Below, one piece after another: positions 44,001-58,300 of a stretch of DNA of 64,000 bases. The notes under the pieces are model-generated. The model was not told the DNA's origin. It made no database searches and saw only the letters and a program-made list of their open reading frames with translations. How positions within the stretch are numbered: position 1 is the first letter of the stretch; the number at the start of each line of letters is the position of its first letter. Origin of the DNA: Phallusia mammillata (taxonomy: Eukaryota; Chordata; Ascidiacea; Phlebobranchia; Ascidiidae). The stretch is taken from positions 181,000-244,999 of the forward strand of contig QLIY01000090.1 in the NCBI GenBank assembly GCA_003260075.1, written 5' to 3'. The position numbers were made by a program, and so were the translations under genes.

Positions 44001-44846
44001 ACTGGTTTAATAGCTCGTGCCCAATAGGATCGTCAAATTAAGTAAAATCTAAAATTGGCGGCAAAATGCTTGTCTTATGCCTTGACTTTGGCAGGAACAG
44101 TGATTGTTCAAGGTGACTTTTGTAATTAGGCCTCGTCCTTAGCCTAAGCGGTATCTTGAACCCCATTCTTTGTTTGGCGTTCAATGTTCACAAGCATGTA
44201 AATCATTTAAAAGCTGACAAGGCAAGCAAGGGCGTGTCTAAGTTTTTTGTCCCTTGTGTTAAATTCATGTAATTAATCATTTTTATCGTTTTAAATAAAA
44301 CTTACTTGAGTAAACTCCAACAGAACTAGATTCCTGGCAATAAAACACATTTAAAAAAGCATTTAGCAACAAAATTGTATATCGCTTGCAATGAAAATTC
44401 TTGACGGCAAATTAGCGTATAATTAAGGAAAGGTATATGACATACGATACAAGTTTGTGCGCACGAAACATTTTTATTGTGTTCAAGGTTAATCCACAAA
44501 TCAATGCTTAGTTTAATCTTGCACGATGGATTCACAAAAGTTACCAACCCCCACATTTGGAGAATCACTCGCTAAAATAGAAATCTCTAGCGACATTGTG
44601 TGAGTTTTTAAGTAGAAATATTTTACCACTAAGTGTCGTAGAATTTTGTCAGCGTGGTTGACATCGTGGTCCAGGGCGCCTGACCCATATACAGACAGAA
44701 AATTTTGCAAGGGTGTACCATTTTGGCATACTTGTACTGGGGTACAATATTATGTAATTGTGTACGTTTAGGCATAAATTACATACAGAAGAATTGCGTT
44801 GCACAAAGCCTGAACCACCCTACGTAAAAAAATCTCACGTAGCATC

Positions 44847-45356
44847 CAGTGGCGTAGCCAGGGAGGGGCCAAAGGGGCCATGGCCCCTCCCAAATTTTCA
44901 AAGTTGTACATGGATAAACTTTAATTTAGTGTAGTTTCGTCCCTCATCATTGTGGTTTCGTCTCTAACTATCAAAGGAATATATAAAGTACTAAAAATGA
45001 CTTTTGTCACCAAATTGTAAGCCGAAATCCATGCTTTTTATAGTTATGCAGACACGGAATAAATCAATAAAGCGTTTGCGTGTCGTTACGTGTTTGGTAA
45101 AAGCACTTAGCAAAAAGTTGTATAAGAGAGTGTTTTTTAAGGTGTTTTTTTAAGGTCCGTTTCGGTCCCCCAAATTTCTCCAGCGGTTTCCCAAAATTTG
45201 GACTTGCAACTACAGGCTATTTTTTGGTATTTAAATGAAACACTTGCGGTCTCTTAAAACTACTTAGCGGTCACCCAAACCAAACCTTAAAAAAACCCTG
45301 TATAAGACAACAAATTATTTGGCCCCTCCCAAAAGTTTTGGCTGCCTACGCCACTG
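44847..45356. mobile_element. hAT-type element with perfect 8-bp TSD
   Basis: cagtggcgtagccagg to ggctgcctacgccactg; duplication gtagcatc perfect at 44839-44846 and 45357-45364. At 510 bp it is the longest hAT element here. The sub-terminal ggcccctcccaaa is repeated at both ends in the same orientation. No transposase frame. Confidence 0.85.
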
Positions 45357-45489
45357 GTAGCATCACGTCCATCACGCATCTATCGCATGTACCATATTCT
45401 AAAAACCGCAGGGTTTATAAAAACAACGGCAGAAACGAAAATAATATACAGACATCGTTAAAATGGCTTGTTTAGAGATTCACTGACCC

Positions 45490-45800
45490 TCTTTCCTTCA
45501 CTACTTAGAACATAAAATCTTTTCAATCTTTAGTTTTTTTGACAGAATATGTTAATTTTGAGATACATTGAGTGTCGGCGCCCATACATTTCAAAACTTA
45601 TCATGTTTCTGGAGCGAATCCAGTATAACAAGTGTTGGTTAAGTTGGGTCGGGGGGGGGGATCTTTCCTTCACTACTTAGAACATAAAACCTTTTCATTC
45701 TTCAGTTTTTTTGTTTTACATTTCAAAACTTCAGTTTTACATTTCAAAACTTATGTTTCTGGAGCGAATCCAGTATAACAAGTGTTGGTTAAGTTGGGTC
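45490..45800. repeat. direct repeat around ten G (first G-type run)
   Basis: 45490-45650 and 45661-45800 share ctttccttcactacttagaa and ggagcgaatccagtataaca. G at 45651-45660 lies between. From here to the right edge all runs are G. Confidence 0.7.
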
Positions 45801-45869
45801 AAGTGTTCACCAGAAAAAGTCTATTGCGTCAACTCTTTCTTGATTTTTCTCACTTAGGATGTTGGTTTT

Positions 45870-46193
45870 TTATCGGTGGTTAGTTTTAGGTCCCTTTTGA
45901 CTGGTTCCACCAACTACTTGGCCACATTTCATAGTTCCGGGAAACATGTGGCTTCTATTAATATAGTTGGAAGTGAGGTGTCCACACCTTACCTTTTGAT
46001 TTTTTTGTATTAGAGTTAGTGCAATCTCATGTGGAACGTTTGGCCTTCTGTAACCAATCCTTACAATAGGAGGGGCGTTGCTTAGTTGTTTTACCAACTT
46101 TAAAGACTTGAGTAAGCGTAAAAAGACGACGCCCTTTTTCGTCGTGTCGTCACTGTGAAAATATCGCGTTGATTGGCATGTGCAGTCAAGCAT
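45870..46193 (-). other. unassigned 107-codon open frame
   Basis: Open on the minus strand, Lys/Arg-rich with scattered Cys (CTCQSTRYFH, GYRRPNVPHEIALTLI). No family recognised and no splice context. It may be a repeat remnant or chance. Confidence 0.15.
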
Positions 46194-48037
46194 GTTAATG
46201 TAAATACAACGTTTGTAAAAATTTCCTCACAAGAACGTGAGCTGAGGTCGTAAATGCAAAGGTATGTTGTTATTATTGCCGGTGGCGGTTCGTTAACGGG
46301 TCAATTTTTCACTCTTGGTGGTAATTATACTACTTTGTATATTAATTTTTATGCAACGGTCGACTTTTTTAAAACAATAAAACTGTTAAACCTACAACAC
46401 ATTTTGTTCCCAACAACAAAGTAATTTGAAATAGTACATATTACATCGACTACCAGACTGTTGAATATTTTTATGGTAAATCTGAGGTGTTGGATTGTTG
46501 GTTTTGTGTTAAACATGTGGATTGTGGCATGAGGTGTGTTTTAACTTAAAGTATTTGATTCAGGGAGATTTCAATAAGATTTCAAGCATCAGTTTTATTT
46601 GTATCTGTAAATTAAATTTTAAAACTGTCTAATAATTATTATGTAGTGCTTTTAAAATGAGTTTGTCAGTTAAAAAAGATAAGCCTGTATAATCAAAAAA
46701 TTTTCGGGTATTTGACAGATACTGTTATGCACCAGATTCTATTTGGTTAAACATATATAAAAAGTTGGCTGATGTTGTTTTGTGTATGTGACTGTGTGCT
46801 GGACACTACTGCAGTTAAACTGGAACCTGATCATGCGATTTAAATCATTTCTTAATTTTAACAAAACTTAAATTCTGCTATACACAGAAGTTTGGTGTAT
46901 CCCAGGCATCTTTCATAAATTACTTGTTTTTTATTTCTCTACACGGAAAATTGAAAAAAACTGATGTATCAGGCTTAAACTATGTAGACAGGATGTCAGC
47001 CAACATAATTTACAACAGTCTTGTTGTAAATTAGTCAGCGAAGACATCACATTTATTAATACTTCCAATGGAACTAAATTGTAACATGGTCTATTAAACA
47101 ATTTAACTTTGAAGCCTTCAAAACCTCAACGCTACACTTTAATCGAATATATAATTAATTAATAACAGCAACAATAAATGCTTTGAAAGTTGCGGCTAAA
47201 CTTTAATTAGGTTCACAATGGGGTTTAATGGAGCATGGCTTCCTGAATAGACCTTAAGTGCTGAAATTTCCACGTTAGTATATAAGAAAAGGCTCTAAAT
47301 GAACAGGAAAGCATAGCCTGTGACGACACGCACCTAACAGGAAGTTAGACAGCCTCGCTTTGGGCACTGTTGCAACTTCCTTCTATTGAGTATGTAGCCT
47401 ATGTGCAAGCTGCAAGGGTGGCATGGACTGCGTTAGATGTGTTCGTTTTTATTATAGTGTAAAAACTGTTTAGGTGCAAGTTTGGATTGCTAAGTATGTA
47501 TAAAGTAAGCTAAAACATTGTGTTTTAGATCAAATCAATTCTACTGAAAGAGAGCTTGCCTGTAGTATTTACACGTAATGCAATTATGACAACAGATATT
47601 GTTAAAATGTCTGTAAATGAAAGCATAAACTATATATACACATAAACTGTCAGCTGGTAATTTTGATTACACTACTTTATAAGTGTTTTTTGTTTTTTTA
47701 CTTGAAACTTGAGGGTTATTGATTTTCTGTAGTTATACACCTTTACACAGCAGTTATACACATGTTTTGTCAAGATGCCACCTTTTGTGAAAGCTATGAA
47801 ATATTTTACACTATTAAGCAAATCTTTTTAACATTTCAATTTGGCTTTTTGGATTTACATTAGGACTAAAAAAAATCAGTCTGTATGGCTGACAAAAATT
47901 TGTGATTATGTTTTCAAATTTTGTGGTTCATCATTGCGAACAAGTAAAAATAAATAAAATCTTTCATGAATTTTTTTCAGTTTGTTTTAGTTTTTTATTC
48001 TTAGTTAGGTGTTGGGGTAAGTTTCTTTGTGACCAAA

Positions 48038-49387
48038 ATGGATAGCCATGCTCTTGACCTGACGTTTTTGACTGAAACTGAAAGAAAATGGATTGCTAAT
48101 GTTCTGAATAGGGATGAGGCTCTGCAGAAAAAAGAAGATGAACGAATTGCGTAAGTGTCAATTAACCATTATTATATGCAGGGTTGCCACAGCATTCCAA
48201 TTTCTAAGTTTTGTCCTTATTTTGGTAAAGAAAATCTTGGTTTTAAATCTGAAAATAAACAATTTGGTAATTAATGGTATCATTGCAAACATTTTGTTTT
48301 GTCTCATTTGTGTAAATTTTCACTTTTTGTTTTCCCTTATTTTTTGGTATAACTTGATAGCAACAATATTTATAAAACTTCAACTAAGACAACAAACGGT
48401 AATTGGTTGTTTAAATTAATGTTTTTCACCATAACATACAGTTCTTATATGGTTAAGTAACTGCATTTATTAATAATTATGGACAGGCTTTCAATAAAAG
48501 AAATTGTTAGCCTTTGAGCCCTAATTTGAATTTACCTATTATACCACTGATAAAAAATACCACGATCTTTTATTTTTTTGTTAAAACGGACAGCATCATT
48601 TGCCAAAATGTATTTTATACCTTCTAACAATAATCTCCCTGTTGTGGTTTTCTGGGAGTAGGTAAAATTACAGTGACACACAAATTAAACTTTAAAATAC
48701 CACCATACCTGTAGATATGATCTAAGGCCAACCATAGTGGCTTACAAACCACTTTTAGTAAAGTAATTTCTTTACATCTATAATTCAAAAACTTTGAAAT
48801 TGATTTCATGCCCATGTTTTAATTAACCTGTCCATTGCTCAGCAGTTGTTTAGCACATTTGGCAACTTTCCACTGACAGTTTTCACTTCACTTGATTTTT
48901 AAATACTTTGCTATTGATTTTCTTGTACAACAACTGTTAAATAACTTTGGTTTCGTTATTGATAATTTCTCAAAAATTAAATTTGCAAAAAAAAGAAAAA
49001 AAGATGTGGATATATATAACAGTCAAAGACATGTTTTGTAACGACTATTATTCCAATATAAAATCATGGAACCATTATATATATGATAATTAGGCACAGT
49101 TTTTACCTATAAGGTTAACCCAACGTTTTTGTCATTTTGTCCAGTTTCGTTGTTTGTTACTATAGTAGTATGCGGGTTATAATTTTCTATTACTTCATAT
49201 ACATGTTTTCTTTTTTTGTTATACAGGAGGTTAAAAAACAAAGCAGCTAGAACCAACAACTCTACAATCAAAAAGAAGATTAAGTTACGTTCAGGAGAAT
49301 GGTTTTATGATCTTGTTCAACCAAACAAGAAATCCATTAAAAGTGGTCGAGAAACTGTTCGGGCCTCGATAAGAGTCAAATCTAAAG
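48038..49387 (+). CDS. SYTL: SYTL exons 1-2: Rab-binding Slp homology domain
   Basis: Exon 1 (48038-48150) encodes the first helix, with the hallmark FLTExER...VLNRDE. Exon 2 (49227-49387) encodes the basic middle, the SGEWF signature (residues 68-72 approximately) and the end, VRASIRVKSK. The ATG at 48038 is chosen because MDSHALDLTFL matches the usual Slp start and follows a splice acceptor (tcttag at 48004, or tttttttcag at 47980). Confidence 0.88.
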
Positions 49388-52300
49388 GTAGAATTACAGA
49401 TAATCTTTGTTACAAACATAAATGTTTTCTAATATTGTTTGTTACTGTTTTCGCAAAGTCTTGATAAACTCTAATATGCGACTGTTTTTGTAATGGCTCA
49501 ACATATTTGGAAAACCATGTAAGGATGTTTGTTGATACAGTATAAAAATGAAAGTTTAAAGACACAACCAAACTTGGCACAATTCTGACTTCTTTAAGTT
49601 TTGCTGTGTTCATTGGGTCTAATTATTTGGGCTCGGCCTCCTATTATGTTGACGCTCTGGTAATTAATTTTGTCACACATAAGCTTGTAACAATAATTTA
49701 GCAGACAAGTTTGTTGCTTATGAAACTTATGAAAAGTGTTGAATATTGGCATCCCAGTCTATTATATAACATGTATTAATCTAAACTAATTTAACTTTCA
49801 GTCATTTACTTTATTATGCCAATAGATCACATTTTGGTTAGGTGTCACTTTGCTAAGTTAAGGATCACTTTGCTAACCTAGGATCACTGTTTCAGGTCAC
49901 CCGTCACTAGCTACATAATAAAGTGCTGTTTAGTCCAAGTAGTGGTAAAGACCTTGCAGTTAAACTAGTACAATTGTATATATAACACAGTGATTGTCAT
50001 GTACAGATGGACAGCACCGTAGACCGCCTTTACCACCACCGGGCGTGTTACCCCAACCAGACATTATTATAGAGGAACAAGACATTACCCAGGTTTGGGA
50101 GTTATGTAGTTTTTTTTTTAACTTTGCAACATTGGCTGTGACTATTCAAATTTGTGTACATTTGAAAGTACGTTAGGTAGTGTTTAAATATAATGTTTTA
50201 CTATAATATACAGATACAGCAAACCTCAGGTAATCTAGACCCATTTCGACCAAAAAAAATGTCCGAATTAACTGATGTCAATTAGCTAAAGCACATTACA
50301 AATTATTTGTACCGATTTTCTGTCTGTACCATATTTGTTTCTGTCTGTACCATATTTGTACCATATTTTTCGAATTAGTCAAAGATCTGAATTAATCAAA
50401 TCTAGTTAACCCGAGGTTTACTTTACATTGCTTTGTCTGTTTTTTGGCTAGAGATTTTCGAACTATAAACCGGGTGCCCATGATGTCATATTTTTATTTG
50501 CATGTTTGGGGGGGGGGCTTACCTGAGGTTTACTTTACATTGCTTTGTCTGTTTTTTGGCTAGAGATTTTAGAACTATAAACCGGGTGCCCATGATGTCA
50601 TATTTTTATTTGCATGTTTATTGGCGCATACAAAAATAGAAAAAAAAACTTTTTTTTACATTACCACATAAAGGATGCTTTGCTCTACACTAATTCCAGC
50701 TACTGTATACATTTACCAGGAACTAGTAATTAACATCCCTTTCCGATTCGAAATACGGCATCAGAAACTAGTCAAGCCATTAATCTTAGCTTACTCACTA
50801 TGGGAATTCCCACCCCTAGTTCATTGTTTCTTAAAAAAAATTCGCAAAGTAGTTAACTCATTTTAAGTTTGTTTTGACACATTATAATGTAATGAATTTG
50901 ACTGACAAGCTAGAGGAATGTATCAGTACACAGTATGAGACAGTGGTAACAAGGTGTTTTAGGTTGTGAAGGTAATATAAATTTGAACCATAAATTTGTA
51001 AGCAAGGGTTTTTGACAATAGTGGACATATTTAGTTTCTTCACATTGTGACAAGCTTTGTGGCTCATTTTAAAATGACCAATAGCCCGAAACTAAAGAAA
51101 CACTGCCCTATGCTTAGTTGTTGCATGAACGGTGACTAACTGAATGAAAAAATATACCGCAAGCTAAATGCATGCTGTGTGTGGCTATTTCCTGTAAAGC
51201 ACAATGCACGCAACTGTCTATTGCATGATGTGTTTGACGTTTCAGCCCACTGCTAACACCACTGAAGCTTACACTACTAACTCCTATACTGAACCAGCTG
51301 AGAACGACGAACCTGAGGCAGAAGAACAACTTCCATATGAACCAGTAAATTTCTCAAATAAATAATGTAGAAAAATGCAAGAGTGTCAAATGGTACAAAA
51401 ATACCTTTCAAAGCTTTGCAAGATACGAAATTCTGATATTAATATGGTGCATTGAAGTTTTATTTTGACCATCCAGGTTTAAAATAATACAAGAAACAAA
51501 GATGTTTAAGAAGGAAAATATCTGTTTGGGAATAGTTCTTTGTAATCTATGTTGTTGAATCCTGTTCCAGCACAATTTTAAACTGACCAGCCTTTTTCAA
51601 CTGTAAAAAACAAACAACAACAACAAAATATTTTTGTTAGTCAATCCTTACTGTAAACAAGATAATTTTTTCCCAGAACCCAAGCAAAAATAAAACCTAT
51701 TGTTTGTCATGAAAATCACATTACTTTAAAACCATGAATGAAATAGGAGTGTATTTTTACCCAAAAACCTTCATCCTGGCAAATCAATTTTAGCAAATTG
51801 TATCAGTGACCAATTTGCACCAGTACTTTAGAATTGGGAGATCTTTGAAAAAAACATTGGGAGATCGTTTAAAAAGCGTATTTTGTTTATGGCTGGCACT
51901 TTCACACTTTGTGTTTACTTGTCAACAGTTGTATCACATGCACTGCTTGCATGCTGCACATGTCAACTCACTGATTTAATTCTAGAATTGTCCAAAACAT
52001 GTTTTTTTGTCAACAATTATCATACACAGACGTGTTTGGAAAACTTCAATTTACTGCATTTAACTAAAATGTGCAATTAAGCAGAATTTTCTGATGAATT
52101 TAAATTGTCTATGCTGTATGTATTCTAGTTTAGTTCATCTGAATTGAAATCTATGACTAAAGTGACCACCTATACCAAAGTGGTCAGTTCCTATTACGTA
52201 ATCGATTTAAAATCTCACGTAAAATCAAAAAGCCACTTGAAACATCCCTAAAAAACAACAAAAATGTCCCTGAAAGTAAAAGTAAAGTAAGTGACACATA

Positions 52301-55300
52301 AACAATAATATATTGTTCAAAACAAGCATGCACAAATTTTTGCAACAAAATACAACCTATTCCATTTTCCTAGTAATAAATTTGCTGGCACCCGTAACAT
52401 GTTTACAGGGCCCTTATTCTGTGCTAAATTTGTTAATAAAGTATTGTTCATTCCAAAAAGTTATTTTTGCCACATTTCACACCTTAAAGCTTCATCGACT
52501 GTTTAAGTTAAATTTAGATTTGTGGTTTGGGATAGGGTTTCCTAATATCCGGTTATAAAAATAAATACGAAAAAGGAGGTATTTTTGTGGAAAACTATTG
52601 AAATAATGCTTTTTTTCAGAACAATGATTCCTACAATGACCGCACCTCAGCCTACAGGTAATGTTTGTGTGTTTTTTAGGATTTTTGTCTATTTATGTGA
52701 ACTGGATTTTTAGTTTAGAAAGTTTTATCTATAGCCATTTGTATGCATTAAAAAAACTATGCCATTTGCTAAAAATATCTGGTTTATTAGTTTACATAAT
52801 CCAATTAGTTATATAGAAAAGCTTGGCAAATTGGTCGTGTGATTATCTAAATTATTATTCGATTGTTTTTTTGTCCAGAATTAGTGGATACATTGATGAA
52901 GAAGAAGAGAACTACAGCAGTGATCAAAATAAAGGTTTGGATCAGTTTAAGCTGGTTTTGTTTTGCATGCAACTTAAAAAAAGTTGGTGAACATAGGTTA
53001 CTAGCTTCAAATTATCATCAGAAAGGTGGGTTATGTATTTTCCAAGTGTTTTGGCAAATTAAGCATTAAAGAAAGTTGAATTTTTTAAATACAAAAACCA
53101 GGGTGTTTACCAATATAACACTCTGCATTTGCGAGTGTTTTATTGGTGAAGTGAATTTTTGTAGGTTCCACATTTGCAAATATGCATCACGCGTATGTCC
53201 AAGGTAAGGGTTATTTTGTGTGATGTGTTCATTTGTGACCCATTTTTAACTCAAGCTTTTTATTGTCAGAAATGCCACAATCAAATGACGACTACATAAA
53301 CGACAAACCAGCAGAAACCGATCTATCTACTGGTATGTATTTAAAATTGCCATTAATAGTAACACTGTTTTTATTACACAGTATTTTGTGTTTTTGGCCA
53401 ATAGTAAGAAAAATGCTACTGTTTTCAAAAAGACTTTGATTTGTTATCACTTTTGCATGTATTTTTAATGAACACTTTAAATAGTAATGCTGCAAATAAT
53501 TTATTTGCGGGCAATTCTAAATCTAACTTTGGCTGTTAGTTATGATAAGATGGATATTTCCCTCAAAATCTTTCTTTTTATGGCAAAAATGATGTAACTT
53601 GACACATTAGATTAAATAACTACATTAAACTAGTTTACCCATAAGATACTATGAGTGCATTGACATAAAATAAAGAGTTGAACAGTATAGCATTTATAGT
53701 GAAGTTTTATACCCTTAACTTACTGGCTGGTATTTCTAAGCCCAAAGCATATGTTTGCACATACACATACATGCAGCTGTTTAGCCATTGTCTTTGAGAT
53801 CCATTTCCTTCCTATGTGGAGAATTCCTAAATTGCAAACTCATTTTTGTATTAACTGCAAACTTATAAGAGAACCCAGCAAAACTAAATTTTATCTCCAA
53901 AAAAGAATAATTTCTATTTTTCTAATTCTGAATGTTAGACATGCTTCCAAAGGATTTATCTATAAAGCATTAAGCTTGCAAATTATTGTCAAACTTGGTG
54001 TTAGCTTTTTAAAACATTTCCAAACATAAGATGTTTTTGTATTTTTTTTTGTGATTTGAACTTTAAATGGTTTGTTTGAAACCCTACCCACATTTTTTTC
54101 ATGATACCTAGTAAATCCTTAAAGCCACATTTTCAATATTGGGTAAAACAACTTAAAATGCCAAACTTGACTGTTTGTGTTTTGCCTATTGTTTTTTATG
54201 GCAGCAAATAAATAAGAAGTAAATGATTTACGAATGTTTTAAGCTCATGTGACAAGTTAACGCTGCATTGTTTTCGATGCTGAGTGTGTGTTGAAAATTC
54301 AGAAAAACAGGCAGTCTCTGTGAACAAATATTGCTTACATTTAAAATTAAAACATGTCTAATTATCCCTTGGGTAAAAGGACCTCAGTTAATCCGGACAT
54401 GTTTGGACCAAAAAAGTTGCCCGTATTATCCTGATTAACCGATGTTAATTAGTTCAAGCCTTACCACATTGCAAATCATTTGTACCTCAAGTTTTATCCA
54501 AACTAGACGAAGATCCAGATTAACTAAATCAGGTTTAACCAAGGTTTACTGCATATGCATGTGGTTGTACCACATAATAAGAATCTTCGATCTACTGTCA
54601 TATACAAGCATCGCTTCATTGGCCCTAATATAAATATTGTTCAACCTCGTAGATTGTGTACTAGGCTTTCAATTTTTTCATGTATGGCCATATCAATCAA
54701 TTAATGTTTTGTAATGTAGGGCGTTACCAAAATGTGGTGTGTTGATATATAACGTTGTTGATTCCAAGCACACAATACTATGTACACATGATGTTATTGT
54801 GTTGAACTTTTCCACTGCATTCATACATATTTTCTTAACCTTTCTCATGACTTGATGTTTGAAAGCAGGGTGTATTTTTTTAACCTTAGGGTTAAGCATG
54901 TCCAAGCAGGTTTTTTCTTTATATTTTTCCTGGTCACTTAACACCTGGTTTTTAAAAAAGAAAGAGACAGGCCAATATAATAAACTATAAGTATTATAAT
55001 TACAAAAAACAAACATAAAAAGTGTTAATATTTAAAATCGCTTTGCTCATACATATGTGCTTCCATTTTTATTATTCTGTACAATGTAGGATCTTTTTAG
55101 GAGAATGTCCTATTTTTACTATGGGTTTATTTAAACCTTTTTTAGGTATAGATTCCTACCTTAAACGTAACAATGCCTTGAAATATTTTTTGTACCTGCT
55201 TATGACCAAACATATAACCATGCTTTAAAAAACTGCTGGCATTTGTCAGTAAATATGACTGTTTTCAATCTCTGCATTTTGTGTTTATGTTTGTTGCTAC

Positions 55301-58300
55301 AAAGTTTAGATTACTTTGTTTTTAGCGATAAAAAACTAAATGGTTTACTCTTTATCTAGTTACATTTTGCACCAAAGATAAATAAGATTCTGTTTCATAT
55401 TTGTCAGAAAATGATAAACACAAAGATGTAGTAATTCCTGAAAACTACGAATATCTTCAACTGACTGCTGATGAACCAGAAGGTAAAAAAAGATGAAATT
55501 TTATTTTTAAATTATTTTTTGAGTACCGTATTTTACGGACCATAAGGCGCAATTTAAATCCTTTTTTTCCTCATAAATTGATCGTGCGCCTTATAAGCCG
55601 GTGCGCCTAATGCATGGATCAAGTAGTGTTTTATTGCCTACACTCCAGTACCGATACTATTATTACATAAATAAATCACCGTCTTACACAATAAACTACG
55701 GTAAAAGCAACTAGCAACTGTGATGGGGGGGGGGATATAATCGGGTGCACTTTGTGGTCCGTAAAATACGGTAGATTTATTATTATCATAAAGTTTCATT
55801 CATTTTTAGTAAAATTTGGTTAAATATATCTGTTCTGTTGGTTTTATTTTACCTAAAAATGGCAAAAAGAAACTGTCGAAACGTTGTGGTGTTTTACACC
55901 CATATACTGGCTTTTATCTTTTTAACATTTTTTTAAAATCTAGATAATGTTTGCTTTTCATGTTGTTATGCGGCGGTTTCCAATTGCTCAAAATATCTTT
56001 GCTGTTTATATTGCAGAAGAAACTCCAGAGCCAGTGTTAAAACGTGCAGGCAGTATCAGACGCAAGTCAACTAAACGAGACAAAACCCAGGATGCTCCAC
56101 CAGAAATAGTATTTTCATCTTATGACTCAACACCAGACATTCAGGCTGAGGTTGAAAATGGTAGGTTTTCCATCTCATTTAACTTTTATGCTTTCAGTGG
56201 AACATAAGAACATATTTATACCTGCAGTAAACCTTGGGTAATCCAGACCCGTTGGGACCAAAAATTTGTTTGAATTAGGCGAAGATCCGGATTAACCCAT
56301 TTTGATCAGTTAAAGCCGTGTCACATTACAAATTATTTGTTTCTTAAGGTTTGTCTACATAAGGAAATTTAACTGTATGTCCTTTTATGTTAACGAAACT
56401 GTAATTACAAAGTATTTGCTTCATTTTTAAACAAGGGTTTTGAACATTGCACTGAATAACTTTTTGCATGAATTCTGCATTTTTGGCTCATAATAGAGTG
56501 CTGTACCAAAAACTCTGTCTTAATAAAACAAAATTATAAAAAAACACAACCCAGTTCTGTTAAACAAATCGCGCAGCAAAAGTCAAACCAAAGTTTATTG
56601 GTTTAGTACAGTGGTTCCCAAACTGTGGACCATGGCCCAGTACTAGGCCACCAAGACATTTTCAATGGGCCACAGAGCCATTTGAACAGATTCTACTGTT
56701 TTGTTATACTGTAGCTATTATGCGCTTTGTTTTGAAAAACATGATATTTGCAAAGAGTTCTGAATCTTGTATCCAAATTTCACGAGCATATATCTCATTA
56801 AAAATAAATTGCTAGAAACCATTTCGCCTGTTTTAAGTTTGGGCACCCCTGGTTTAGTACAAATCATGCTAATGCATTTGCAGTGTGTTTGTTTGCGATA
56901 AAATTAGCTTTCCTGCACTATTTGCACATCATTTAGAAATGACAACAGTCTTGTCAATTACAATACTCCAGGGCCATTGAAGGCTCTATACCGAATCAGT
57001 CAGGCACGCTATGCAGGCTCAGTTAATAGAATCAGTCAGGCACGCTATGCAGGCTCAGTTAATAGAACATCATTCCCGGAAACACTCATGTCATGGGTTC
57101 AAATCCCACCACAGACTAGATTTTTCTAGCCTATGCTTTGCCATGTGGGAATGCCAGGTGACCTGCTGATTCAGTATAAGGCCTTCAATGGGCCTGGCAT
57201 ACTATGATTTATGTATGAGTATGCTGTGATGGCTGGTCTGCATAGACACTTTAGGACTGGTCCCAGTTTTAAATTTATGTTCATCTTAACAGTCTTGTCA
57301 ATTATCAATTCTATTGCATTGAGTTTTTAAAAATATTAACATCATATTTACCAAAAATTTTAGAACAACCTCAAACTGATGAATCAAATCCATTTGCGTT
57401 AATGGACGACAAAGAAAGTATTGAAACTTCTTCGCAACAAACCAGTATTATTAGCTCTGATGTTGTATCGGACATTACTGATAAGCACGATGATTATGTT
57501 GATGATATTCTTGAGCAATCCAAGGACGCCCATGACATTAGCACCGACTACAGTGTTTCTGAACCAGAAGTAGTTAATGATGTCACAGTTGATGATGTCA
57601 TCGCTGAAGTTGCTACACCGATTATAGAGGATGAATTTAAGACAGAACTTGAAGGTATGTAATTTTGTAAAAAAAAAATTTAAGTTGTAGGGGCATGATG
57701 TATAACTGTTGATTAATAAAGCATGACGCGTTTACCCGATGTCCAGGTCAAAATACTTGTTTAAATTGTCGGCGGATCGGTTGAAATTTGTCATTGTTAT
57801 TTTTTTGTGATTGACCCAACTAACTGAAGAATTAAGGTGCTTGAAGCTTTTCCACTTTCAGTGTTTGTGTGTTTTTTTGGAAATTATTATACTTGTGCAA
57901 GAACAGGTTATAACAGAATGAAAAAACAAACATAAAAACTCCTTACCAGCCAATAATTGATGAAGCAACAGTGCTTCCTAATCAAAATCAGTCAACAAGG
58001 TTGTTTAACGATATATATTTCACCCCAAAAGGGCATCTTAAGTTGTTCTGTGAAACATCGGGTGTAAAAGACATCTAATTTTATATAATCAGTGATAGTC
58101 GACAAAAAGATGCCTACTACTTGCGGGATAGATCCTGTACCAAACGGGGGGGGGGGGGTGTAAAAGACATATAATTTTATATAATCAGTGATCGTCGACA
58201 AAAAAGATGCCTACTACTTGCAGGATAGATCCTGTACCAAACACTAAATGTCAGCTTACCAGCAAAAAGTATTTTTCAAGTAATAAAACAGTCTGGACAT

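Larger units (their letters stand above)
37291..48037. other. intergenic region between CELSR and SYTL
   Basis: No protein-coding gene supported. It contains direct repeats at C or G runs, a GC-richer island near 39.5-40.2 kb and one dated hAT element. 41.0-43.7 and 46.2-47.9 kb are AT-rich with scattered chance frames. SYTL non-coding 5' exons and promoter probably lie somewhere in it. Confidence 0.6.
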
